Assembly (NCBI RefSeq): GCF_000621705.1 | Contig: NZ_JHXO01000009.1 | Coordinates: 124,001-188,000 of the forward strand | DNA length: 64,000 nt | Source: Prolixibacter bellariivorans ATCC BAA-1284 | GTDB lineage: Bacteria; Bacteroidota; Bacteroidia; Bacteroidales; Prolixibacteraceae | Reading direction: 5' to 3' | Shown here: in pieces, positions 42,031 to 51,096 of the stretch | How the letters are laid out: each line of letters begins with the position of its first letter | Position numbering within the stretch: position 1 is the stretch's first letter | The notes under the pieces: model-generated | Database searches by the model: none | Seen by the model: only the letters and a program-made list of their open reading frames with translations | What the model was told of the DNA's origin: nothing | Translations under genes and position numbers: made by a program

Positions 42031-42927
42031 TTATTCTTCGTGCCAGCGTTGATTCAGTTCATGCTCCATGAAATTCACATAGGCATGCTCCAGGTTCGGT
42101 TCAATCTGTTCTCCGGCATATCCGTTCACATCGCGGGCAACTACCTGAACTTCCCATCCCGACTCAGCTGGGATAGAAGATATAATGGGATATTTTTCCT
42201 GTATCTCCTGGTATTCTGTTTCGGTAGCTGAAATCTGCCACACATTTCCGCGGGCCATTTCAATCAACTTGTCCGGAGCACCATGATACGCCAGTGACCC
42301 ACTGTTTAAAAGTGCCATATCGGTACAGGTACTGGAGATATCGCCCACAATGTGCGTGGAAAGAATGATAATAACTTCCCGCTCGCTGATGGACGAAAGC
42401 AAATTCCGGAAACGAATTCGCTCCTCGGGGTCAAGGCCTGTCGTAGGCTCATCCACCACAATGATTTTGGGTTCGCCAATCAATGCCTGCGCAATCCCCA
42501 GCCGGCGTTTCATTCCACCCGACAGTTTATTGGCCATGCGGTTACGGGCTTCGTACAGTCCCACCTCTTCCAGCATTTGTTCGACGGCTCCCAAACGGGC
42601 TTTCCGCTGACTAATACCTGCCAGCCGCGCACTGTAATCCAGAAATTCCCAGGTTGTTAGCTTTGCAAAAAAGCGAAAGTCCTGAGGCAGATACCCCAGC
42701 ATTTGCCTGATTTCGCGGCGATGTTTCTGCAGATCGAGTCCGTTCACCAGCACCTGTCCTTTCGATGGTTTCATCAGGGTAACCAAAATGCGCATCAAAC
42801 TTGATTTGCCGGCACCGTTGGGTCCCAGCAAACCAAACATGCCATTTCCGATTTCGAGCGATACCTCTTTCAGGGCATGATTTCCATTCGGATAAGTCTT
42901 ATTCAGATCTCTAATCTCAATGTTCAC
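42031..42927 (-). CDS. ABC transporter ATPase (first gene of RND/ABC cluster)
   Basis: A 298-residue ATPase. MNIEIRDLNKTYPNGNHAL, Walker A GLLGPNGAGKSSLMR, Q loop GYLPQDFRFFAKLTTWEFLD, signature LSGGMKRRLGIAQAL, Walker B IIVVDEPTTGLDPEERIRFR and switch His in STHIVGDISS. It belongs to the drug-exporter type that pairs with ABC-2 permeases. It is clearly paralogous to the C-terminal ATPase of the RND fusion protein (shared ERIRFRNLL and DISS-C segments), so the cluster supplies two related ATPase domains and two permeases, enough for a heterodimer. The C-terminal ~70 residues form an accessory domain. It heads the seven-gene operon. Confidence 0.95.
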   Translation of the reverse strand: MNIEIRDLNKTYPNGNHALKEVSLEIGNGMFGLLGPNGAGKSSLMRILVTLMKPSKGQVLVNGLDLQKHRREIRQMLGYLPQDFRFFAKLTTWEFLDYSARLAGISQRKARLGAVEQMLEEVGLYEARNRMANKLSGGMKRRLGIAQALIGEPKIIVVDEPTTGLDPEERIRFRNLLSSISEREVIIILSTHIVGDISSTCTDMALLNSGSLAYHGAPDKLIEMARGNVWQISATETEYQEIQEKYPIISSIPAESGWEVQVVARDVNGYAGEQIEPNLEHAYVNFMEHELNQRWHEE

Positions 42928-43401
42928 ACGTGTAGTTTTTGAGGTGTTAACAATCGATTGCTTAAAAGCTAATATTTGAAAAACGATTCCGCAGATGTAA
43001 AATACATTCAGTTGTAGTTAGCCGAATAACCGGATATTCAGGAGCTTGCATTTTCACAGGAAAGGAACGTTTTAGAAAGATCAGTCTATTTGATTCTATT
43101 GGTAGTAAAAGGTTTAAAAACGTTACATAATAATTTTAACGAATTTTAAAGGTAATCATAAATCCATTTTTAACCATCTGTATTTCAACCAATCTACAAA
43201 AAGAAACAAGAAAATTGAGCTAAAATACATGATTACAGCCCGTAAGCAGTATTTTTGCCCCTGAATTTAAGATTAGAAAATGATGAAACGAACATGAATT
43301 TTTATCATCCTATAATACACACGAGGATGGTTAAAATTGATGTGAGTTCCTGAATGTGCAGAAACTTTATGAACATTCAGGAATCGAAAAAATTTAAACA
43401 G
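42928..43401. other. divergent intergenic region between the efflux operon and the ArnT-like gene
   Basis: A 474-base AT-rich region that must contain promoters for both directions. A clear plus-strand -7 box lies at 43250-43257. I found no exact minus-strand TAnnTTTG box and no regulator gene, so control of the efflux operon is not visible. Confidence 0.45.
43250..43257 (+). promoter_or_regulatory. Bacteroidota -7 box (TATTTTTG)
   Basis: TATTTTTG matches TAnnTTTG exactly and would start transcription near 43264, ~140 bases before ATG 43402. No TTG lies at the usual 19-21-base distance. Confidence 0.45.
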
Positions 43402-44958
43402 ATGAAAACAGGTAAATATCTTCCTATATTTCTATTTTTTGCAGCCTTTTTCCTTTATACGGCCGGTATCCGGTATAACCCGATATACATACTCGATGAA
43501 TCGAAAAATGTGGAATGTGCCCGGGAAATGTTTACCCGCAATGACTTGGTAGTTCCCACGTTCAACGACCGTCTGCGCACCGACAAGCCGCCTTTGCACT
43601 ACTATTTTATGATGGCTTCTTTCAAAATTTTCGGAGTGAACGAGTTTGCAGCCCGCTTCTTTTCAGCCATCATGGGTGCACTTACGCTACTTATCACATT
43701 TCTGTTTACCAAAAAATATGCCGGCGAGAAAACGGCGCTACTGACCTGGCTTATCCTTATCACCTCGCTAAATTTCTCGATCGAATTTCACCTGGCCGTC
43801 CCCGATCCTTATCTGATCTTCTTCATGACACTTACACATTGGGCTTTTTTCGAGTTTTACCAAAACCGAAAATGGCCCTGGCTTATCACGATGTATGCCG
43901 CTCTGGGGCTGGCGATTCTAGCCAAAGGGCCTGTCGCTCTTGGATTCGCCGGACTAAACGGTTTGTTATTCCTAATCATGAAACGCGATTTCCGATGGAA
44001 AACCATCAAACAGTTCCGGCTTCTTCTGGGCGTGGTGGTCACCGGATTGATAGCCATCCCGTGGTATGTTAAAGTTGGATTGGCGACCCATGGCGAATGG
44101 ACCCGTCAGTTCTTTTTCAAGCATAATCTCGACCGCTTTTCCAGCGAAATGGAAGGACACGGTGGTTTCTTTCTGCTGACAGCCATCTTTGTTTTGCTGG
44201 CTTTTCTTCCCTACACCATCTTTCTTTTTCAGTCGTACCGGGAAGCTTTTCGCCAGCGTAAAAACAACGATTTGATATTGTTTTCGATGATAGTGTCGTT
44301 GGTCATCATCGTTTTCTTCTCTATATCTTCCACGCAATTGCCCAATTATCCCATGCCGGCCTATCCTTTCGTTGCTGTGCTGATTGGTTACTACCTCAGC
44401 AATGTCAATTTAAAAATGAAAAAACCTCTGTGGATCAGCCTTATAATTGGTCTGTTAATTCCGATTGGCGCCTTTATTGCGATGAAACTGGATAAGAGTC
44501 TGGTTCCGGTAGCCAATATGGCGTGGTTCTTTCTGGTTATTCCTGCCGGCTCTGTCTGGGCATTATATAACTTTTATCAACAACGAAGTCAACAGCGAAT
44601 TTTCACGGCTCTCTCCGCTGGGTGGATCATGGCCGGAATTCTCTTTTTCATGGTCGTCTTCCCGGCTGTGAATCGGCAAAATCCGGTACAAAAAGCACTA
44701 ACCGCGATGGACATCAGTCGCCCCGTTGCCTATTACGGACGATTCAATCCCGCCTTTGCCTTCGCACTGAAAAAACACATCCCTCAGATGAAAACTCCGG
44801 AAGAAGTGAGCGCTTTCTTTCAGGAACATCCAAATGGATATCTCATTTCCATAACGAAAGTGCAAAAGGAGTTGGAAGCACTTCCACTCAAAGAGATTGT
44901 TCGTCAGAAAGATTTGTTTGAGAATAAAACCACGCAAGTGTATCAATGGAAGCCTTAA
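43402..44958 (+). CDS. ArnT/PMT-like polyprenol-sugar glycosyltransferase
   Basis: A 518-residue membrane protein from ATG 43402 (MKTGKYLPIFLFFAAFFLY); upstream in-frame ATGs at 43354 and 43369 would add a polar leader. The first loop carries ILDESKNVECAREMFTRNDL, followed by FNDRLRTDKPPLHYYF, matching the acidic pair and the KPPL motif of the GT39/GT83 superfamily (ArnT and protein mannosyltransferases). About eleven to twelve helices follow, then a soluble C-terminal domain (~430-518). Such enzymes take a sugar from a polyprenyl phosphate donor and put it on lipid A, protein or lipid at the periplasmic face. Acceptor unknown. Divergent from the efflux operon. Confidence 0.9.
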   Translation: MKTGKYLPIFLFFAAFFLYTAGIRYNPIYILDESKNVECAREMFTRNDLVVPTFNDRLRTDKPPLHYYFMMASFKIFGVNEFAARFFSAIMGALTLLITFLFTKKYAGEKTALLTWLILITSLNFSIEFHLAVPDPYLIFFMTLTHWAFFEFYQNRKWPWLITMYAALGLAILAKGPVALGFAGLNGLLFLIMKRDFRWKTIKQFRLLLGVVVTGLIAIPWYVKVGLATHGEWTRQFFFKHNLDRFSSEMEGHGGFFLLTAIFVLLAFLPYTIFLFQSYREAFRQRKNNDLILFSMIVSLVIIVFFSISSTQLPNYPMPAYPFVAVLIGYYLSNVNLKMKKPLWISLIIGLLIPIGAFIAMKLDKSLVPVANMAWFFLVIPAGSVWALYNFYQQRSQQRIFTALSAGWIMAGILFFMVVFPAVNRQNPVQKALTAMDISRPVAYYGRFNPAFAFALKKHIPQMKTPEEVSAFFQEHPNGYLISITKVQKELEALPLKEIVRQKDLFENKTTQVYQWKP

Positions 44959-44974
44959 TTTGTCTTGAAAAGCT

Positions 44975-45244
44975 TCAGACCTGAAGGTTCAAACGTTCAC
45001 CCTTTACGACTAAATACCACCTATCCGTTTTCACATCATGCTTCAGCAAAAAGTGTTGGTTCTTAGTCGTAATAACTTTAAAGTAATTGGCGGGCGGCCA
45101 ATCCGGATTCCGGTCGCCCTGGTACCAGCGATCCTGTATTTCCTTGATATCAAAACGCACCTTATCCCAATAAAAGCTAGTTGGATATTCATCAGCTTTG
45201 TATCCGGAATGACATTCGACTTTAATGGGAATCAGATCGTTCAT
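44975..45244 (-). CDS. small conserved-looking cytoplasmic protein (DUF6504-like)
   Basis: An 89-residue protein from ATG 45244 (MNDLIPIKVECHSGYKADEY). The frame begins at 45262, but the later start gives the compact form. The sequence IKVECHSGYKADEYPTSFYW, followed by FDIKEIQDRWYQGD, YFKVITTKNQHFLLKHDVKT and DRWYLV, resembles small proteins of DUF6504 type, whose role is unknown. It ends 16 bases from the convergent ArnT-like gene and begins 63 bases after the glycerate kinase gene, so it may share that operon's transcript. Confidence 0.7.
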   Translation of the reverse strand: MNDLIPIKVECHSGYKADEYPTSFYWDKVRFDIKEIQDRWYQGDRNPDWPPANYFKVITTKNQHFLLKHDVKTDRWYLVVKGERLNLQV

Positions 45245-45307
45245 GGTACTTCTCAACATCAAGCAACGAAAAATAAAAGGAGCAAAAGTGTTAGTTATTT
45301 ATGGACT

Positions 45308-46429
45308 TCAGCGTCTTAGCATCGTTTTGACAAGCCGTTCCGTTCGGGCTACCAAAAGTGCATAAGCATTTTGCATCGCGTCTTCAAATGTTGTTTCCTC
45401 ATTTTTGATGGCCTCAACAGCAATGATAGGCAAATCATTGATTTCATCGGGCGCCAGTTCGGAAATACCGCAAACCACGCCAAAAGGTTTATGGAATTCC
45501 TGTGCACGCTCCATCGTTCCTTTGACGACTTTGCCTTCCAGTGTTTGTTTATCAAATTTCCCCTCACCCGAAATGAGCATATCTGCCTGCTGAAGTAATT
45601 CATCAAAATGCAAAATTTCCATGATGGTGGTTATCCCCTTCTGTGGTTTCGCGTTCAGGAAAATCATCGCTCCGGCACCAAGACCACCAGCAGCTCCAGC
45701 TCCGGGAATGTTAGCCACATCAAACTTCCACTCCTGTTTTATCATTTCGCTAAAATGCTTCAGCCCTCTATCCAGCATTTCTATCTCTTCCGGATTAGCT
45801 CCTTTCTGCTGCGCAAAAACATGCGCAGCACCATTCGGCCCGTATAACGGATTTTCCACATCGGTAACCAAAATAAATTCCGTGTCCGCAATACCCGCAT
45901 GAGCTGTTCCGCTAATGGAAACAATCTTTTTCAATGAGGATCCAACGGGCTGCAATTCGTTGTTATTTTCATCAAGGAAACGATAACCCACGGCCTGCGC
46001 AACGCCCAGACCGCAATCATTAGTTGCACTACCGCCCACAAACAGATAAATCTTTCGGGCACCTCGTTGCAACGCATCAACAATCATCTCGCCGGTTCCC
46101 AATGTCGTAGCAGAAGGTGCATGTTGTTCTTCGTCTTTCAATAACAACAAACCGGAAGCTGACGCCATCTCGATATAGGCCGTATCATCCTGCAAACCGT
46201 ACCACGCCTCAACCTTTTTGAATAACGGGCCAGTGACTTCGAGGTAAATCCGCTTAAAATGCAGTTTCGATTCAATGGTTTCGAGAGTGCCATCGCCACC
46301 GTCGGCCAATGGCAACATATCGACTTCAGCGGAAGGTAAAACATTAATAACTCCTTCTTTTACTGCATTACATGCTTCTACGGCAGTCAGGGAACCTTTG
46401 AATTTATCGGTGGCAACCAGAATTCTCAT
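45308..46429 (-). CDS. glxK: glycerate kinase
   Basis: A 373-residue kinase of the GlxK/GarK type. MRILVATDKFKGSLTAVEAC is the family N-terminus; LPLADGGDGTLETIES, KIYLFVGGSATNDCGLGVAQ, GAGAAGGLGAGAMIFLNAKP and LISGEGKFDKQTLEGKVVKG are its core motifs. It phosphorylates D-glycerate to a phosphoglycerate, feeding lower glycolysis. The gene starts 58 bases after the glucosylglycerate-phosphorylase-like gene, which would release D-glycerate, so its role here is to use the aglycone half of the disaccharide-like substrate. Cytoplasmic. The symbol follows family usage. Confidence 0.95.
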   Translation of the reverse strand: MRILVATDKFKGSLTAVEACNAVKEGVINVLPSAEVDMLPLADGGDGTLETIESKLHFKRIYLEVTGPLFKKVEAWYGLQDDTAYIEMASASGLLLLKDEEQHAPSATTLGTGEMIVDALQRGARKIYLFVGGSATNDCGLGVAQAVGYRFLDENNNELQPVGSSLKKIVSISGTAHAGIADTEFILVTDVENPLYGPNGAAHVFAQQKGANPEEIEMLDRGLKHFSEMIKQEWKFDVANIPGAGAAGGLGAGAMIFLNAKPQKGITTIMEILHFDELLQQADMLISGEGKFDKQTLEGKVVKGTMERAQEFHKPFGVVCGISELAPDEINDLPIIAVEAIKNEETTFEDAMQNAYALLVARTERLVKTMLRR

Positions 46430-46487
46430 TGTTGTATTTTTCGATTCACAAGATGAAGTAACAAAAAAGTTATAACACCAAATGTGA

Positions 46488-48167
46488 TTACAGCCTTTTC
46501 TTCAACCAAACGAACCCGAGTGGTTGAATTTGTAATTCCTCATCAAAATTACGACTGGTAATAATATCCATCCAACCGGTATTTCCCGACAGCTGGACTT
46601 GCTGCGTTTGTCGCGTCAGGTTAAGATGGGCATAAATCGATTGTTCCTCAGAATTTCCTTTTCGGCATAAAGAGAACACACCATTACCCGAACTGATAAC
46701 CTCAAATTCACCGTACGGATCGAAAGCCGGCTCATTTTTTCGAATATCAATCAACTTTTTCAATCCATTCAAAATGACCGACTGGCGGGTATCCGGATTA
46801 TCTAGTAGCTCCTCCATGTATCTGTAGTCGAACTTCTGCCGGTTTATTCGACGGTTCTGTCCGCTCTCCTCCATTCCCTTCACATCGTTCACTGAGCCCA
46901 CCATCGAATGAAAATAGATGGCCGGCAAACCTGGCATCGTCAGCAATACAGCATGAGCCAGCAAACTACGCTTCACGCCCAACTCCTCATCCTGGTCCGG
47001 CCCATGTAACAGACTAAGGAAATTGCAGTTGATCTCATAGGGGACTTGCTCACCGTTCCCTTTGGATTTGTACGAAACTTTACCTCCGTTAGCCTGCGCC
47101 GCATCGATGAGCACGTTCAATTCCTCTCGGTCGAGAATGTCATCTACCGGCATCACGCCAATACCGTCGTGACTGGAGAGAAAATTAAAATAACACACGT
47201 TTTTATGCGGAACTACCAGATTCGAAACCCAATCACTAAAGCGCTCCGTCGTTTCATTCAGCAGGCTAAAAGCCAACAACGGAGGCAGCGTAAAATTGTA
47301 CACCATATGCGCTTCGTCGCCATCACCGAAATAAGCGATGTTATCAGGATGCGGCACATTGGTTTCCGTCAGCAACATCACTGATGGATTCAAATGCTCA
47401 ATAACGCTTCGCATCAGCTTAACCAGTTTATGCGCCTGCGGAAGATGCATGCAGGTTGTATTTTTCTCCTTCCAGATAAATCCAACTGCATCGAGGCGAA
47501 TAATCGAAGCTCCTTTCGACACGTAAAACAGCAACAGATTAAGCACCTCCAACAATAACTGTGGATTGGCAAAATTCAGGTCAACCTGGTCACGGCTGAA
47601 CGTTGTCCAAACCTGGTAATCACGCTCCTTTCCTGTAAAAGTATGTACCAACGGAGACGTTCGGGGACGCGTAACATTCTCACAGCCGTCCAGGTTATCT
47701 ACTTCAATATAAAAATCGCGGTATTGCTCCTCACCGTTCAAAAACCCCACAAACCAATCAGATTGACTCGAGTTATGATTGATAACTGCATCGAACAGCA
47801 ACCGGAAATCATGCGACATCTTTTCGACTTCCTGCCAGTTTCCCAGTTCAGGATTAACCGAATAGTAGTCGGTTACCGAAAAACCATCGTCCGATGTATA
47901 TGGATAAAACGGAAGAATATGAACAATAGAAACCTGCCGGCTCAAATATCTATTCAGAAACCGGTTAAGTGTCACCAGCTTATCCTCTCCTTCCTGATAA
48001 ACCTGATCGCCATACGTTATTAAAACGACATCCTTCTGCGTAAGCACTTTATCTTCCGCTTCAGCGAGAAACTGGTACTTATTCCAAAGTTTATCAATTC
48101 CATCCAAAAGCAAAGTAACCTCTTCAGGCTTGTAAATACCTGACAAGAGTTCCTTAATATATTCCAT
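46488..48167 (-). CDS. GH13_18 phosphorylase, probably glucosylglycerate phosphorylase
   Basis: A 559-residue sucrose-phosphorylase-type protein. SIVHILPFYPYTSDDGFSVT opens the barrel; the nucleophile is Asp226 in IIRLDAVGFIW, the acid/base Glu268 in MLLTETNVPH, and the third carboxylate lies in FLSSHDGIGV. The subfamily includes sucrose, sucrose-6-phosphate, glucosylglycerol and glucosylglycerate phosphorylases. An adjacent glycerate kinase and a GH63 glycosylglycerate hydrolase favour 2-O-alpha-glucosylglycerate, split with phosphate into glucose 1-phosphate and D-glycerate. There is no signal peptide, so it acts on imported substrate. It follows the symporter gene by three bases. Sucrose cannot be excluded by sequence alone. 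Confidence 0.88.
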   Translation of the reverse strand: MEYIKELLSGIYKPEEVTLLLDGIDKLWNKYQFLAEAEDKVLTQKDVVLITYGDQVYQEGEDKLVTLNRFLNRYLSRQVSIVHILPFYPYTSDDGFSVTDYYSVNPELGNWQEVEKMSHDFRLLFDAVINHNSSQSDWFVGFLNGEEQYRDFYIEVDNLDGCENVTRPRTSPLVHTFTGKERDYQVWTTFSRDQVDLNFANPQLLLEVLNLLLFYVSKGASIIRLDAVGFIWKEKNTTCMHLPQAHKLVKLMRSVIEHLNPSVMLLTETNVPHPDNIAYFGDGDEAHMVYNFTLPPLLAFSLLNETTERFSDWVSNLVVPHKNVCYFNFLSSHDGIGVMPVDDILDREELNVLIDAAQANGGKVSYKSKGNGEQVPYEINCNFLSLLHGPDQDEELGVKRSLLAHAVLLTMPGLPAIYFHSMVGSVNDVKGMEESGQNRRINRQKFDYRYMEELLDNPDTRQSVILNGLKKLIDIRKNEPAFDPYGEFEVISSGNGVFSLCRKGNSEEQSIYAHLNLTRQTQQVQLSGNTGWMDIITSRNFDEELQIQPLGFVWLKKRL

Positions 48168-48170
48168 AAA

Positions 48171-49751
48171 TTACAATAGATATTTCAGTGACAGACTTAT
48201 CAGTACAATCACAATAAACTGTACGATTAAAATAATGGTATTTCTCGACCAGAAATGATAGTGTTCCTCATCAACATCCTGTTTTTCAGCTAACACTTTT
48301 TCCTTCTGTGTCAACTTCTGAGTGAATAACGCTACCGCGAAGGTGACCACTGCACCAATAAGGTTCCACCAGAACCAGAAAAGATGATCACCTACAACCA
48401 GCCAAAGAAAAACGTTAACTAAGACGCCAGTGACCAATCCAATATTCATTGCCCGCGAGTGTACCCAGCGAACCATGCTGGCAACCATAAACGTAGCAAG
48501 GATGGGACCGTAGAAAACGGATCCCACTTTATTAATCGCTTCGATAACCGTTTCGGCAATATTCCCGGTAAAAAAAGCAAGCACGATGGTCACAACTCCC
48601 CAAAATACGGAGGTAAGCTTAGAGTATTTGAAGTATGCCTTATCACTGACTTTCTTACCGGCTACCAGCAAATCTTCAGTGGTAACAGCACTTAACGAGT
48701 TGATAGTTGAACTGAGCGATGACATGGCCGCCGACAAAATGGCCACGATCAACAATCCTATAAGTCCGTGCGGCAAATAATCACGAATAAAAACCGGGAT
48801 TAACAGGTCGGGCTTGTCAGCCGGAATCAGGCTCGAGAAAGCCGGAGTCATCAAGGCAAAGGTACCAACCACCAGCCCCATAATGCTATACAGCAACGTA
48901 ATCGGGAATCGCAGCAAACCATTTACCAACAACGTATTCCGGGCCGTTTTCATGTTTTTCGCCGACAACAAACGTTGCACCTGCGATTGATCGGTTCCGT
49001 AATAAGATGCATACAGGAAGAAACCGCCAATGACCATCGGGAAAAATCCGAAAGCGCTACCGCTTCCCTCTCCGATTCCAAAATCTTTAAAATTGACCGC
49101 ATTTAAACGCGAAGGATCCAGATGAGCCAGAAAATTGTGAAAGCCACCCAGGTAATCAAGGCCAACAAATAACGAAACCACAATTCCACCGACCAGAATA
49201 ATCATCTGAATCATATCACCATACACAACAGCACTCATACCTCCCTGGTAAGAATAAATGAGTGTGATGACACCAATCACCAGAATGGTCTGATAAAAGG
49301 GAATCCCCAACACGCTCATCAGAATAAGGGCTACGGCATAAACCATCACTCCTGTTCCAAAAGAACGGCTTATCTGGAAAACAATACTAATCAAAACGCG
49401 TGTTGAGCGGTTGAACCGGTTCTCGAGATATTCGTAAATACTGACAATTCCGGCTTTATATAATTTGGGAACCAAAAATACTCCAAGAAATATCATGGCC
49501 AGTGGTAGCCCAAACTCATAACTGAGCCATTGCAATCCACCTCCCTGGCGAATTCCAACAAAAGCAGGTGCTGAGATGAAGCTAATAGCCGAAAGCTGCG
49601 TAGCCATCACCGACAGACTCAACGGGAACCAGCCAAATGATTTTCCTCCGAGGTAATAGTCCTGCCGTCCACTTTTTTTGCTGAATAGTTTTCCCAGCAA
49701 TAAAAATCCACCGGCATAAACCACCACGATAATATAGTCTATCCAATTCAT
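48171..49751 (-). CDS. sodium:solute symporter (SSS family)
   Basis: A 526-residue protein with about 13 to 14 membrane helices. The N-terminus MNWIDYIIVVVYAGGFLLLG, followed by QDYYLGGKSFGWFPLSLSVM and ATQLSAISFISAPAFVG, is the SSS pattern; YSYQGGMSAVVYGDMIQMII and AAMSSLSSTINSLSAVTTED further support it. It would bring the glycosylglycerate, or its sugar product, across the inner membrane with sodium. The start overlaps the end of the GH63 gene by four bases, showing translational coupling. It has a C-terminal helix after a charged loop (EKQDVDEEHYHFWSRN). Confidence 0.94.
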   Translation of the reverse strand: MNWIDYIIVVVYAGGFLLLGKLFSKKSGRQDYYLGGKSFGWFPLSLSVMATQLSAISFISAPAFVGIRQGGGLQWLSYEFGLPLAMIFLGVFLVPKLYKAGIVSIYEYLENRFNRSTRVLISIVFQISRSFGTGVMVYAVALILMSVLGIPFYQTILVIGVITLIYSYQGGMSAVVYGDMIQMIILVGGIVVSLFVGLDYLGGFHNFLAHLDPSRLNAVNFKDFGIGEGSGSAFGFFPMVIGGFFLYASYYGTDQSQVQRLLSAKNMKTARNTLLVNGLLRFPITLLYSIMGLVVGTFALMTPAFSSLIPADKPDLLIPVFIRDYLPHGLIGLLIVAILSAAMSSLSSTINSLSAVTTEDLLVAGKKVSDKAYFKYSKLTSVFWGVVTIVLAFFTGNIAETVIEAINKVGSVFYGPILATFMVASMVRWVHSRAMNIGLVTGVLVNVFLWLVVGDHLFWFWWNLIGAVVTFAVALFTQKLTQKEKVLAEKQDVDEEHYHFWSRNTIILIVQFIVIVLISLSLKYLL

Positions 49752-51037
49752 GAAGTCGTTTTATTAATCATGTCCAACACCAGTGCAGCGGTCCACGAAA
49801 AATCTGCTCCTCCGTAGCCCGTTCCCGACTGGTTATCGGTAAAGGGATTAAAGTATTCATAAATCCCGTATTCCTTCACCATTTCAATGGTTTGATTCTT
49901 AACCAACTCAGCTTCATCGGAAAGATGGTAATTTAACAAACCTTTCCAAATCAGCCAGTTCATATTCACCCAAACCGGTCCGCGCCAATAGTTTTTCTGC
50001 TCAAAACCCACTCCCTCCGGGTGGCATGACGGGAAAGGACGAATCTGTGTTTGCTCCCGGTATGGCTTCAGCATCCGCTGAACACGGGCTAATGAAGGAA
50101 TTCCGGCAAATATGGGAATATAAGAACCTGAACAGGGTTGCTTTAGTTTTTCTCTTCCAACCAGGTCGTAAGGAAAATAAAGGTCCTGCTCATCATCCAG
50201 AAAATAGACGTCGAAACTTTCCGTTCCCTGATTCAATTTCTGCGAAAGCCAGTCAGTATCTTTATTCAACACTTTCCCAAGGCGAATAAGACTCTTCGTT
50301 GATGCGAGCAAAATACCGTTGAAAACCGGATCGAGTACCTGGAATGGAAAATCATCAGGAACTTCAGTATACTTATTATCCCGAAGCGTATCAACCAGAT
50401 ACAAATATCGTTTGTAATCCAAATCTTTTGGACGGGTCGATTCACTTTCTTTCACCTCATGAACGTCTTTTCTTTCGAGCTGAATATATTCAAGCTCATC
50501 CAATGTAATCCGCTCCAGCGGAATATCCCACCACGGTGAGTTATCCATCCCCGATTCCCAGTTGTGCCAAATGGCCACCAATCCGGTGGATTCGTGCTCA
50601 CGATATTGATAGAGCCATTGATGATAAGCACTGACTTTATCGAACAGCTCGCTGATGCGCAGAATATCCAATCCGGCTTTGGATAACTCTTCCAGAATAA
50701 ATCCATGAACCGGCGGCTGAGTAATTCCGGATGTCTTCAAATCAGCAGGTGCTTCTTCCGACACCCCGGAATTCCAATAATCAGCAGAAGGAAAATAGGA
50801 ACTATATTTTTCCGCGTTATGAAAGATAATATGCGGCAGAAATCCATTCTTCCATTGTCCGGAAAATAATGCCTCCATTTCGGTGAGCGCCCTTTCAGGC
50901 TTGTGATGCAGGTTTCCCAGGGCAATAAATCCCGAATCCCAATTCCATTGAAACGGATACAAACGGGGTGACGGAATGGTAAATCGTCCTTTCCAGTTTT
51001 TGTCCAATACCTGTATACACTGATCTGCAAGTTCCAT
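49748..51037 (-). CDS. GH63 glycosylglycerate hydrolase (mannosyl-/glucosylglycerate)
   Basis: A 429-residue (alpha/alpha)6-barrel enzyme, the length of the compact GH63 hydrolases that act on mannosylglycerate and glucosylglycerate. Marks are LYPFQWNWDSGFIALG near the N-terminus, WHNWESGMDNSPWWD with Asp165 as likely general acid, NYWRGPVWVNMNWLIWKGL and GIYEYFNPFTD before GYGGADFSWTAALVLD. No signal peptide is evident, so it is cytoplasmic. It gives free sugar plus glycerate, a hydrolytic branch beside the phosphorylase in the same operon. A strong terminator hairpin ends only 12 bases before its ATG. Confidence 0.9.
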   Translation of the reverse strand: MELADQCIQVLDKNWKGRFTIPSPRLYPFQWNWDSGFIALGNLHHKPERALTEMEALFSGQWKNGFLPHIIFHNAEKYSSYFPSADYWNSGVSEEAPADLKTSGITQPPVHGFILEELSKAGLDILRISELFDKVSAYHQWLYQYREHESTGLVAIWHNWESGMDNSPWWDIPLERITLDELEYIQLERKDVHEVKESESTRPKDLDYKRYLYLVDTLRDNKYTEVPDDFPFQVLDPVFNGILLASTKSLIRLGKVLNKDTDWLSQKLNQGTESFDVYFLDDEQDLYFPYDLVGREKLKQPCSGSYIPIFAGIPSLARVQRMLKPYREQTQIRPFPSCHPEGVGFEQKNYWRGPVWVNMNWLIWKGLLNYHLSDEAELVKNQTIEMVKEYGIYEYFNPFTDNQSGTGYGGADFSWTAALVLDMINKTTS

Positions 51038-51045
51038 ATAGAGAA

Positions 51046-51083
51046 GAAAAAGTCGGTTATTCTTATTTGAGAATAACCGACTT
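51046..51083 (-). terminator. strong hairpin terminator inside the glycosylglycerate operon
   Basis: AAGTCGGTTATTCT (51050-51063) and AGAATAACCGACTT (51070-51083) form a perfect 14-bp stem with a 6-base loop, followed on the minus strand by TTTTCTTC. It lies 13 bases after the TonB receptor stop and ends just before the GH63 ATG, so it would end most transcripts after the receptor gene or limit read-through into the catabolic genes. Confidence 0.9.
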
Positions 51084-51096
51084 AGTGAAAATTTGA

